64,000 nt of DNA from G965202915 sp965202915 (GTDB taxonomy: Bacteria > Pseudomonadota > Gammaproteobacteria > Eutrophobiales > Eutrophobiaceae). Under the pieces are notes generated by a model, which was given only the letters and a program-made list of their open reading frames with translations, was not told where the DNA came from and ran no database searches. The position numbers and the translations under genes were made by a program. The stretch covers positions 2,356,001 through 2,420,000 of the forward strand of contig OZ241847.1 of the NCBI GenBank assembly GCA_965202915.1, given 5' to 3'. Below are positions 1 to 7,711 of this stretch, one piece after another; the stretch's first letter is position 1, and each line of letters starts with the position of its first letter.

Positions 1-275
1 CCGGCTCCCTCAACACACACGATCCGCTCCCTTGATTCAGCCACTTATCGAGCTCGTGCGAAAAGCCCTCATGATATTCGGCCTCGGTCTGCTCATCCCA
101 CGGCCTGGGGTGATGCTCGAGCCAGATCTCCCGTTCCACCTTCCACTGCTCCAGCCTTGCCCTGGGCAGCGAGTCGCCCAGCCGCCACGTCACGAATACC
201 CACGCCTCGCCCTGCTGCCAGTGCGGTAGATCCCCACCATGTATATCGGTTTCCGCATCGGGATTGAAAAAAGGA
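1..275 (-). mobile_element. RAYT-like (REP-associated tyrosine transposase) N-terminal part, runs off the left edge
   Basis: The reading frame that starts as hsdR at 988 stays open to base 1, but its content changes completely after a REP-like pair at 277-330. The translated end shows LPHWQQGEAWVFVTWRLGDS, then conserved-looking WLEHHPRPWD and GSGSCVLREP. From memory this is the N-terminal region of Y1-type REP-associated transposases. The catalytic HUH and tyrosine region would lie beyond the window. No ATG is available in this frame at the expected start, so the gene would use a weak start or be translated only as a fusion to the HsdR fragment. The adjoining palindromes agree with a RAYT sitting beside its REPs. 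Family call is by pattern recognition only. Confidence 0.7.
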
Positions 276-276
276 G

Positions 277-330
277 CACGGACATTCCTGTCCGTGTTTA
301 AATCTAAATCAACGGGTTGGAAAACCCGTT
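277..330. repeat. REP-like palindrome pair next to the RAYT
   Basis: Two perfect inverted repeats lie 14 bases apart: CACGGACATTCCTGTCCGTG at 277-296 and AACGGGTTGGAAAACCCGTT at 311-330. Both core types (GGACATTCCTGTCC or its complement, and GGGTT..AACCC) recur at 1050-1069, 6713-6732 and 10694-10747. The pair sits exactly at the switch from HsdR-like to RAYT-like coding sequence, as expected for the boundary of a REP/RAYT unit. It is translated through without a stop. Confidence 0.8.
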
Positions 331-988
331 CTCCCTTCCAATCGAAAATATTCCGCCGCACCGTATTCCAGGTCACCCCGTAGGCAAACCCGATGGCGTC
401 AGTGACAGTGAAGATCTGCTGCGGGACAAACAACTCCGGCGTCTCCCGGTGATACCGGCGGATCTGATCCACGCCGAGGGCAATGGCCTCGTCCCTGCTG
501 GCATTCTTGCACTCGATCACCAGCACGGGGATGCCGTTGATGAGAAACACGACGTCCTCCCGCGTGCCGTAGCGACCATTGTGAAAGGCCCACTCCTCGG
601 TGATCTCATAAACATTGTTCGCCGGATCGTCATAATCGATCAGGATCAGGTCGCGCTCACGGTTCTCCTCTTGATCGAAGAACTTGCCCCGATTGCGCAG
701 ATGCCGGACAAAATCCCGATTGCCGTAAATATCGGGGTGGAGATGGCGGAACTGTCCGAGCAAGGCGTCCCTGGCGTCGGTATAGCGCGGGTTGAACTCC
801 CGCACCTTGGCGTCGAGCAGAGCGTCGAAGAAGAGCGAGCGGTTCCTGGCGCGGTCGGCGGGTGGGGCGTCGAGATCAAAGCCGCGCCGCTGCTCAGATT
901 CCTCGCGGGGCACAAACGTCCAACCGATGGCCTCGGCGTATTTGAGGATGCGGGCCTGGACGGTTTTATGTTCGGAGGGGGTGGGCAT
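331..988 (-). pseudogene. hsdR: Type I restriction subunit HsdR, N-terminal fragment, interrupted by REP/RAYT insertion
   Basis: ATG at 988 opens with MPTPSEHKTVQARILKYAEA, typical of HsdR. About 219 residues of HsdR-like sequence follow, including the N-terminal PD-(D/E)xK nuclease core seen as REDVVFLINGIPVLVIECKN and then VTWNTVRRNIFDWKGE. HsdR is the ATP-driven translocase and nuclease of type I restriction and normally has about 1000 residues. Here the frame runs into a REP pair and a RAYT before any helicase motif, so the gene is interrupted within the window. Whether the helicase part resumes to the left cannot be seen. A short second copy of this start lies upstream at 1438-1518. Confidence 0.75.
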
Positions 989-1039
989 GGATCGCCGGGT
1001 TGGGCTCAGTTTTTGGCTGTTTTCCCAGGAATGTTACCG

Positions 1040-1260
1040 ATCACAGGAGGGCGGGTTTTCCAACCCGCCAATTGACCGAGAGAATAATGATTTTTCCAAC
1101 CCGGAGTTACGTCCGGATTGTTTCTTCTGATACTTTTGGGAGTTTGCAGGTATCGCGACACAATGTCGCGATTCGTGTCGCGATCCGGATGGTGGAAAGG
1201 CTGAATCCGGACACAATGTCCGGATTCTTGTCCGGATTCCTGTCCGGATGGTAGCCCAGT
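1040..1260. repeat. Cluster of REP-like palindromes upstream of hsdR
   Basis: Several hairpin-forming units are packed here: GGCGGGTTTTCCAACCCGCC at 1050-1069; ATCGCGACACAATGTCGCGAT at about 1152-1172 followed by a further half unit; and a CCGGACACAATGTCCGG unit at about 1207-1223 followed by partial repeats with TTGTCCGGA and CCTGTCCGGA. The stems differ (GGCGGG, TCGCGACA, TCCGGACA) but the loops keep the ACA..ATGT theme. The array lies between the hsdR start copy/deaminase scrap and the intact hsdR start, so hsdR leader RNA would be highly structured. Confidence 0.75.
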
Positions 1261-1276
1261 CGGAGGGAAGCACTGC

Positions 1277-1430
1277 TATTTGCCCGTTCAACTGATCGTC
1301 ACGACGCTTGCGTTGGAGCAGGGTGCACTCCGGGTGGCCGCCGCGTCGCAACTCACCGCGAAAGGCCGTACCCACCACACCGTCCGGCTTCATCAACACT
1401 GCCCCCAGCAGTGGGCTCGCTTTTCTATCA
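1277..1430 (-). pseudogene. Relic of a deaminase-like domain (truncated at both ends)
   Basis: One minus-strand frame reads SPLLGAVLMKPDG, VVGTAFRGELRRG, then HPECTLLQRKRRDDQLNG. This resembles the first half of a cytidine/deoxycytidylate deaminase fold, with a GAV..KDG strand and an HxE zinc motif. Similar domains are found in regulator proteins of restriction islands. The partner PCxxC motif is missing and the frame has no start of its own. It is joined directly to the relic of the hsdR start, which is read in another frame. Read as debris of a lost accessory gene; the family assignment is tentative. Confidence 0.45.
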
Positions 1431-1437
1431 TCTTGCG

Positions 1438-1518
1438 GGGGACAAGCGTCCAATCGATGGCCTCGGGGTATTTGAGGGTGCGGGCCTGGACGGTTTTGGG
1501 TTTGGTGGGGGTGGGCAT
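1438..1518 (-). pseudogene. Duplicated hsdR 5' end (about 27 codons)
   Basis: ATG at 1518 reads MPTPTKPKTVQARTLKYPEA then IDWTLVP. This matches residues 1-27 of the hsdR at 988 at most positions and then diverges into the deaminase-like scrap. A stop follows within 15 codons. It begins 17 bases after the stop of the reverse transcriptase gene, which is where hsdR would be expected to begin in the operon. It therefore marks an original S/R junction and shows that sequence between 988 and 1438 was added later. Confidence 0.75.
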
Positions 1519-1535
1519 TTGTAGAACACAGTCGG

Positions 1536-4500
1536 CTAGGTTGTGTTCCCAGGATTGTTCCAGTCAGCAGGAGGAGTCTTCCATTTGCCGCTAGGTAAGA
1601 GGGCTGGATTAGGAATCTTGGCCGTGTCCTCCGCCAAGCTTTGGTGAGGGCGCTCAACGAGTTTTCTGGGATGGATCTCCGCAAACGCAATCGAGGCTTG
1701 GGGCTGACCGTGAAAGTGGAAAATTTCACGTTCATAAGCGTTTCCAAAGGGCATGAAAAAGCTGCTTCCGCCATACTCTCCATTGTTCACCAAGATCACC
1801 CCTTGAAACATGTGGTAGTGAAGTGCCTCCGTCATCCGATCGAAGGTCCCAACATCCTTATTCAGTGCACAGATAATATAGAGATCACTTCGGGTTTTCA
1901 GGTCAGCCGCGAGGGCAATATCTGTTGCATCGTAGCAAATAGACGCTGAGAGCCTCAGCGGTCGATTCTCTTTGGAGTTTGTGTGCCATTGGTAATCAAT
2001 CAGCCACTGAACCGGTCGGAACCCAACCAGAATTGGGGTCAATTCCTGCTCGCCTGAAGTGAGGTGCTGCTTTCCTTGTTCGATTCGTCGAATCTGAAGG
2101 CCATGAGATCGTGTCCACTCGGGAATGAGCCAAAGTGCGCTGTTAATCAGGGGGGAGTCCGTATCAAAATCTCTGGGGTGATAGATTTGACCGAACAACG
2201 CGATGCAACGATGCTGCCTCACAAAGGGCAGAATTAGGGGGTCTATGTCATCTGGGTGAATAGCTAGCTCAGGGAAAATCAACAGATCTAAACTTCGGTT
2301 GTCGTTGCTGGGGAGGGTGCGGTGAGTTCGCCGAATGTTGAGCATCTGCGATACCCCCTCCATAATTGCGGCGAGGTGTGCTTTTTGGCGCGTGCGAATG
2401 CCCGCATCTAGTAGCTCAGGACTATTGTCATTGCTAACATAGTCTTGCAAGGTTGGGATTACCGATTGCACAATTCCGACGCGCAACGGTCGTTCATCTG
2501 CCGTAGATGGTGTCTTCGAAGGCCAAGGGACAGCCTGCTCCAGGAATGTTGAAGAGGTAAACTGGCCTCGCTTGGATTCGATTTCTTCAAGGCGGGCGTC
2601 CACGGATTTAAGAAGCTCCGTCACCGAGCGTATTTCCGTTTCGACACCAGACCCGGGCCATCGCAGAAGTTCAAAAAGTAGGCTTTCCGTAAACGACGAA
2701 ATCGGAAGCCAAGCTGCTCCAAAATTGTCGCGCCCCTGATACCCGGAATACCTCTGTTGTTCCCAATGGGAGGTTGGCCTTGCATAGCGATGGCCGCGGT
2801 CCCTTATCCTTGCTTGATTGCCACCTAAAAAATCCGTGTTTCCTTTCAATGCATATCGGAGCAGCAATCCAGTATTGAATCGTTGGCGCTCTTCGGCTGT
2901 CTCGCACCACTCCGGACAGTCAAACAAGTCCATTGCGAAATCGCCGCTAGATTCAATAGCGAACGCGCTCTCATCAATTTTTCCGAATTCATATCCTGAA
3001 GGAGTCGGATCTACCGCGCATCGAATCCTCCATGGTGTAACAGCCTTTTTAAAACTCTCCCTAGGTTGGCTGAGCAGAAACTTCGCCAACTGAAGCAAGT
3101 TTTCCTCCTCAATGAATGGATTGATGTCGTTCGAAGCGACACCCGCCATTGTGGTCTTTGTTGGAGGCTTATCTGAAGGGACAATACCCAGGCGAACAGC
3201 CCCCTGCTGCGCCCTGCCGCCGGATTGGGAACCGAATACAGTCCAAAGCTCTTTTGCCAGCCGTGGAGAAATCGAGTTTACACGGCTTAAAAACTCGATT
3301 GAGATCCTACTGGTTGGCGCTAGGCGTTCAAACCCGTTCACGCCGAACGCTGTGTTCACCTCAGTCAAAAGAATCGCTCGATCGCTTAGGTTCGTGGGGG
3401 TATCGCCTCTGAGAAACTTGAGCAACTTCCAATAGTGGCGCATCGTTGCACCGCCGCGAGCATTCGTCTTACGCACCGATTCTGGAACTTGACCCCTTGC
3501 AGCTAAATACAAGAATACCTGCTGCATCAAATACCATGGAAACCGGGTCGGCGAGAAACCGGGCGAAGAGTATGCCGTGAAGATCTTTTGGGCCTCTCGG
3601 ACGAGCCGTTCGTGATATGCGTCGATCGAAACATCTGCCGGTCGACATTCCCTCTCGTCCGAAGGGACGATGCCGGTCTCTGTTGCGCCCGCTCGAAAAA
3701 GTTCTGCCAGACAGTAGAGTCTGACTTCACGCTTCGCTTTTCTATATTTCCGAGATTCCCAACCAGGACGCAATAGCATTAGGACTTCATCCAAGAACTC
3801 TCGATCAGGATAAATATCGAGCGCGATACGGAGGAGCCGCACATTGCCAGGATTCCTTGTCCACTCCTCGATCAGTAGGGCAGAGAATAATTTACCCCGT
3901 TCGTCGAGCTGTGCCTTCGAGAGGACAAGGCCTGCGCGTGGAGCGGTTTCTTCAATCTCTTCCTGTGCTTCCGGATGGCTCTGGACCAATTTCCCCTCAT
4001 CCGCTAGGAGCGGTCGAAGGGAGCGGAACATGCGCCTGAATTTCCCAGCGGCGAATCGGACGGCGGTTCCATCCGCCATGTCGGGCACACCGACGAGTAG
4101 GCTATCTGCTTCTTTGCTGTCGGTGGTGGAATACTGCTGCTGGGTGTGAAAGAACCCTTCGATTGCCCCAATGAGTTCGGTGCCGTGAAGCATGTCGAAC
4201 GTGCCCGAAACTTGAGTCTGGATTCGCGCAGCCTCCCGCGATTGCCTAAGTAGGAATCGTTTGTCTCTACCTTCGATTGTGACCTCAGTCTTTTCTTCCG
4301 AGACCACCAACTCGGGTGCTGTCGCTGCGAGAGTGGTCTGCAACATCGAAGCCACTCGATGCTGCACATCGTTTTCGTCGACTTGTTCGCTTCCCTTCGG
4401 GACCTCCAACACCATTCGAAAGTCATCCACGTAGTAGCACGCATCGTAAAGAGTGAGTCTGAGATCCTCATCAATCACTGTTCCAATCTGGTCCCTCAGC

Positions 4501-5387
4501 TCCTTATCAAAATCAAGAAGGGCGACGTTTGCGAAGAAACCGCTCGCGACGAGCCCCTGCGGTAGAGCGACTTCATCGAATTTCGGGATTTCATGTGCAA
4601 TCGCGTAACGTTTTGCCCGAGCACTATCCATCCACCGCCAATCCAGAATCCTCTCCGCGAGTAGAAAAAAGGGCTCCTCATCGTCTTCTCGCTTCAGCAA
4701 ACGCAGTTTGCTGTGGAGCAATGCAGGGCGCACTCGATCATAGAACTTCGAAAGATCGCTCTGAACGATCGCAATCTCGATCTCTCCTGCTCCACTTTTA
4801 TTCTTGCGTCGCAGTTCCTTGGCTGCGACTTTTGGGCGCTCCAAGAATGTCTGATAATCCTGGAAGAAACTTCGATACAGTTTTGAGCTTCCCCATCGGT
4901 GTCGTAACTGAGCGTCATCTTCACCGTCGCAAAACAGGCGATGCCCATAGGCCAGAGTTCGCTTTCGGTTCTCCTCTTTGGCGACGGACAATCTGGGATC
5001 TCCTAATCGAGTTTCGACTCTATCGGCGAGACACAGCATCATCGCGGTCGCGATGACCTGGTCTTGAAGATCAACGTGAGCAAGCGGCCGGAGCTTCTTG
5101 TCGATATTCTTTTCTTGCGGCGACCATTCGCGATTAACATAGGCCCAACGCTGATTCTTTGGCGCTGGCACAAGTTTCAGCGGTTTTGGTTCGAAGCTGT
5201 CTGGATTCTCAAGGCGTTCCTGAATCTGCCTGATGAACTCCGGAATTCGGAGAGATTCAATATCCAGGCCCAAAGTATCTGCATACCAACTGTGGTAACG
5301 GAGATGTGCGGATGTCTTTTTCCATGCCTGCATCAGCACGCACTCCATTCTAAGGTCATCTAGCGTTGGTTGGAGTGTCTGTTTCAT
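1536..5387 (-). CDS. Defence-associated reverse transcriptase, RT-nitrilase fusion (DRT type 1 / UG1-like)
   Basis: The 1283-residue protein has an RT domain in its first third: motif A QSDLSKFYD with D211, motif B ALPQG at 274-278, and catalytic YVDD at 319-322. After a long middle region of unknown function, residues from about 968 on form a nitrilase-like domain. It starts LRVGIVQSV and has the three catalytic positions E1040 (LIFPELA), K1106 (QGKQHLTSGE) and C1151 (SICYDATD). RT plus C-terminal nitrilase in one chain is the hallmark of UG1 RTs, known as the antiviral system DRT type 1. The ATG overlaps the hsdS stop as ATGA, so it is probably co-translated with the type I operon. Both active sites look intact. 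No msr/msd-like RNA was seen, so it is not a retron. Family call is from domain order, not a search. Confidence 0.87.
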   Translation of the reverse strand: MKQTLQPTLDDLRMECVLMQAWKKTSAHLRYHSWYADTLGLDIESLRIPEFIRQIQERLENPDSFEPKPLKLVPAPKNQRWAYVNREWSPQEKNIDKKLRPLAHVDLQDQVIATAMMLCLADRVETRLGDPRLSVAKEENRKRTLAYGHRLFCDGEDDAQLRHRWGSSKLYRSFFQDYQTFLERPKVAAKELRRKNKSGAGEIEIAIVQSDLSKFYDRVRPALLHSKLRLLKREDDEEPFFLLAERILDWRWMDSARAKRYAIAHEIPKFDEVALPQGLVASGFFANVALLDFDKELRDQIGTVIDEDLRLTLYDACYYVDDFRMVLEVPKGSEQVDENDVQHRVASMLQTTLAATAPELVVSEEKTEVTIEGRDKRFLLRQSREAARIQTQVSGTFDMLHGTELIGAIEGFFHTQQQYSTTDSKEADSLLVGVPDMADGTAVRFAAGKFRRMFRSLRPLLADEGKLVQSHPEAQEEIEETAPRAGLVLSKAQLDERGKLFSALLIEEWTRNPGNVRLLRIALDIYPDREFLDEVLMLLRPGWESRKYRKAKREVRLYCLAELFRAGATETGIVPSDERECRPADVSIDAYHERLVREAQKIFTAYSSPGFSPTRFPWYLMQQVFLYLAARGQVPESVRKTNARGGATMRHYWKLLKFLRGDTPTNLSDRAILLTEVNTAFGVNGFERLAPTSRISIEFLSRVNSISPRLAKELWTVFGSQSGGRAQQGAVRLGIVPSDKPPTKTTMAGVASNDINPFIEEENLLQLAKFLLSQPRESFKKAVTPWRIRCAVDPTPSGYEFGKIDESAFAIESSGDFAMDLFDCPEWCETAEERQRFNTGLLLRYALKGNTDFLGGNQARIRDRGHRYARPTSHWEQQRYSGYQGRDNFGAAWLPISSFTESLLFELLRWPGSGVETEIRSVTELLKSVDARLEEIESKRGQFTSSTFLEQAVPWPSKTPSTADERPLRVGIVQSVIPTLQDYVSNDNSPELLDAGIRTRQKAHLAAIMEGVSQMLNIRRTHRTLPSNDNRSLDLLIFPELAIHPDDIDPLILPFVRQHRCIALFGQIYHPRDFDTDSPLINSALWLIPEWTRSHGLQIRRIEQGKQHLTSGEQELTPILVGFRPVQWLIDYQWHTNSKENRPLRLSASICYDATDIALAADLKTRSDLYIICALNKDVGTFDRMTEALHYHMFQGVILVNNGEYGGSSFFMPFGNAYEREIFHFHGQPQASIAFAEIHPRKLVERPHQSLAEDTAKIPNPALLPSGKWKTPPADWNNPGNTT

Positions 5388-6622
5388 CCGCGTGAGCCTT
5401 GGCAGGTGATGAACTCAGTTTTATGAACGCGGATCCTCGCGGTCATCAGTTCGTGGAGGAGGGTGCGGAAGAGCGCTTCAAGAGCGGCCTTCTTTTCGAG
5501 ATGCTTATTGGTCTTGTTCTCGACGCCGTGAATTGCATCCGCGATCTCCAACTGCTGATCGTAGGGCGGGTTCGGAATTTTCAGATTGGCAATCTCATTC
5601 TTGTTGTAGTTGGCCTGATTCACCGCACGGCGGGACAATTTCACAAATACGCCTTCCTCCCGGTAGTGATTCATCAGGTGCTTGAGGAAGTAATTATGAG
5701 ATTTCTTTTCCCCCGCACAGATTCGAAGGATGAAGGATGCAACGATGTGTCGTTCATCCTGCTCCTTAAAGATCGTCGTCTTGCCAATTAGCTCAGGACT
5801 GTTGCGCCAGTTGAAAAGCATGTCGCCATCGCGAAGGGTAAGTCTAGTAGCAGTCTTCTCTGGGACTTCGATCCTTCGGATTTTCCAGTAGAGGAGATTG
5901 CCCTGCTTATCGATGTCGGCCGTGCTTACGATTTTGACGCCATTGGGGGGCGGTGTTTTCGGAATCGCTTTAGAAACTCCGTAGTCAATGTATTCAACTG
6001 TATCGATTAGTGGCACCACCTCCCAACTCTCAGGCACGGGGCCGATTTCGGTTTGTTTTTGGGGTTCGTTGCGGAGGCCTTCGGTGAAGAGCTTGTGCAT
6101 GAGGGCCTTTTTCAATTCGGTGGTGGTTTGAATGATCCGCTCCTGCGCTTCGATCGCCCGTTGCACTGTCGATAGGATGTACGCGATCTTCTTCTGCTCG
6201 GGGGGTTCGAGGTCGGCGTTGTTGATCGGCAGCTTGCTCAACTGCGATTTGTTGATCGCCTTGAAAATCGCACCAGCACCGAGACTGTCGATATAGTCCT
6301 CGATCTCCTTGAGATAGAAATACAGGAAGTCCCGATCGATCCCGTTTGCTCGAATCGCAGCAATGCCACGTCCGATGCATGACTTGGCCGGGCAAAGGTT
6401 TGTGGGGCCAACCGGCGCACGGACTGACATCAAGATGTCGCCTTCCTCAGCGATCTTCTTGGGATCGGTGCAGTATTTCTTGGGGGTCGGGAAGGTCGAT
6501 CCAAACTCCGACTTTCCTTGGTAGAACGGAAGCCCTTCGCCAGTTTTGTTGTAACTGGTTGATGGTGGCGATTGTCCCATCACCAGATCAGCAACATCTG
6601 AAAGCATTGTCGTTTCACTCAT
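5384..6622 (-). CDS. hsdS: Type I restriction-modification specificity subunit HsdS
   Basis: The protein has 412 residues from ATG 6622. This start overlaps the preceding stop as ATGA and begins MSETTMLSDVADLVMGQSPP, as usual for HsdS, so earlier in-frame starts are rejected. Two target-recognition domains are visible, each followed by a conserved helical spacer. The first ends near KIAYILSTVQRAIEAQERII; the second starts after IGPVPESWEVVPL and ends near LEIADAIHGVENK. HsdS sets the bipartite DNA target of the HsdM2S methylase and of HsdR. The stop overlaps the reverse transcriptase start by four bases. Confidence 0.93.
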   Translation of the reverse strand: MSETTMLSDVADLVMGQSPPSTSYNKTGEGLPFYQGKSEFGSTFPTPKKYCTDPKKIAEEGDILMSVRAPVGPTNLCPAKSCIGRGIAAIRANGIDRDFLYFYLKEIEDYIDSLGAGAIFKAINKSQLSKLPINNADLEPPEQKKIAYILSTVQRAIEAQERIIQTTTELKKALMHKLFTEGLRNEPQKQTEIGPVPESWEVVPLIDTVEYIDYGVSKAIPKTPPPNGVKIVSTADIDKQGNLLYWKIRRIEVPEKTATRLTLRDGDMLFNWRNSPELIGKTTIFKEQDERHIVASFILRICAGEKKSHNYFLKHLMNHYREEGVFVKLSRRAVNQANYNKNEIANLKIPNPPYDQQLEIADAIHGVENKTNKHLEKKAALEALFRTLLHELMTARIRVHKTEFITCQGSRG

Positions 6623-7094
6623 ACCCCGATCTTCTCCAGTATCTCCCGCAAGGTCAAGGTCTTGGTCTTGATCAACCGTTTTGTTGTCAGGGGTTTTTGC
6701 GCTTTTCCTATTGGGGGACAGGAATGTCCCCCCTCCGTTGTACGCTCGAAGAGCAGGGAATCGATTTTGTTTCGCAAAGTGCGGACGCTCCAGTGTTCGA
6801 CCGACACATCTCGGCGTAGAAATCGCGTTGAAGGTCGTCATTGAGGGGAATTATCTCTTTAAAGTGTGACTAACTCAAATTTCGCGACGGTTTCGCGATA
6901 ATCTCTTCGTCGTATCCGGTTCTCTCATTGCCAAAAACTTCGGAGTGTATTGGTTTGCCGATGCGCCAGTAGAGCAGAGTCATCCCGGCATGGACGGTGC
7001 GGGCGACGCCTTCGCGAGTCTGCACGATTAGGGGGCGGACTTCGGCGGCAAGGCCGTCGTCACTCTGGATGATCCGGAGGTCGTCGTGGCTCAT
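6620..7094 (-). pseudogene. DUF1016 (YhcG-like PD-(D/E)xK nuclease) remnant
   Basis: ATG 7094 overlaps the rhuM stop and reads MSHDDLRIIQ, then GMTLLYWRIGKPIHSEVFGN, the N-terminal part of DUF1016 proteins. This frame stops near 6870. In another frame LNDDLQRDFYAEMCR follows and, after what looks like loss of one G near 6802, SVEHWSVRTLRNKIDSLLFE, the next conserved DUF1016 block. A REP-like palindrome (6713-6732) then breaks the rest. The last codons, LREILEKIGV and a TGA overlapping the hsdS ATG, resemble the hsdM-type tail found elsewhere in the operon. Intact members of about 350 residues are common passengers of type I loci. Internal deletion plus frameshift make this inactive. Confidence 0.75.
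6713..6732. repeat. REP-like palindrome inside the DUF1016 remnant
   Basis: GGGGGACAGGAATGTCCCCC is a perfect 20-base inverted repeat with the same ACAGGAATGT core as the units at 277-296 and 10728-10747, followed by CCTCCG as at 10748. It interrupts the DUF1016-like sequence just after the LLFERT block. Confidence 0.8.
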
Positions 7095-7711
7095 ACGCCG
7101 AGTTGTTTGAGTATGGTTCGCAAGGCTTTGTCCGTCTCTTTGGCCTCGGCCTCGCGGATCTGGGTTTCCTTTTCGCGGCTCTGGTAGTCGCTGCTGAGGG
7201 TGAAGAGGTCGCGGATTTTCTGGTAGAAGCGTTTCTCCGAAGCCCGGATGTCGCGGATGCGAGCGAGGAGCTCGTCGAAGTAGTCCCAGCCGCCGGGGTT
7301 CTTTAGGCGTTCGTCGTCCATGACGAAGCCTTTGATGAGAAACTCGCTCAGTCGTGCCGTTGCCCACTGGCGGAACTGGGTGCCCCGGGGACTGCGGACT
7401 CGGTAGCCGACCGCCAGAATCGCCTCCAGCCGGTAGTGCCGGAGCGAGCGGGAAACCCGGCGTTTTCCTTCCTGTCGAACTTTTAAGTATTCCTTACAGG
7501 TTGCCTCCTCGGTGAGTTCGCCTTCGGTAAAGATGGTCTTCAGGTGCAGGCTAACATTTTGGGGCGTGGTTTCAAACGGCTCCGCAATCTGCGCCTGGGT
7601 GAGCCAGAGCGTTTCCTGATCGAACCGGCATTGGACGCGAGTGTCCCCATCCTCCGTCTGGTAGAGAATAATCTGACCATTTTCCGGCTGATTATGTGAA
7701 TCCACGTTCAT
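7091..7711 (-). CDS. RhuM-family protein, 3' end replaced by an HsdM-like tail
   Basis: The 206-residue protein starts MNVDSHNQPENGQIILYQTE with typical RhuM blocks: TLWLTQAQIAE (helix-turn-helix-like), VRQEGKRRVSRSLRHYRLEA, VGYRVRSPRGTQFRQWA and KRFYQKIRDLFTLSSDY. Relatives continue for roughly another 120 residues. Here homology stops at about residue 176, and residues 187-206 (EAEAKETDKALRTILKQLGV) match the HsdM C-terminus. Bases 7129-7154 are identical to 9888-9913 in hsdM over 26 positions. The start overlaps the preceding frame's stop, and its own stop overlaps the next start, both as ATGA. RhuM proteins are frequent passengers in type I loci; their function is not settled. Confidence 0.85.
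   Translation of the reverse strand: MNVDSHNQPENGQIILYQTEDGDTRVQCRFDQETLWLTQAQIAEPFETTPQNVSLHLKTIFTEGELTEEATCKEYLKVRQEGKRRVSRSLRHYRLEAILAVGYRVRSPRGTQFRQWATARLSEFLIKGFVMDDERLKNPGGWDYFDELLARIRDIRASEKRFYQKIRDLFTLSSDYQSREKETQIREAEAKETDKALRTILKQLGV

Noticed and set aside
317..1075. 252-codon plus-strand open frame across the hsdR start region
   Set aside because: It is antisense to the HsdR nuclease domain, which has clear conserved blocks; the plus-strand translation shows no recognisable family.
1040..1260. Possible short CRISPR array
   Set aside because: Units are palindromes with varied stems, irregular spacing and no unique spacers of constant length; no cas genes are present.
1536..5387. 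Retron or group II intron reverse transcriptase
   Set aside because: No msr/msd-type inverted repeats upstream, no maturase or HNH domain, and the C-terminal nitrilase marks a UG1-type RT.
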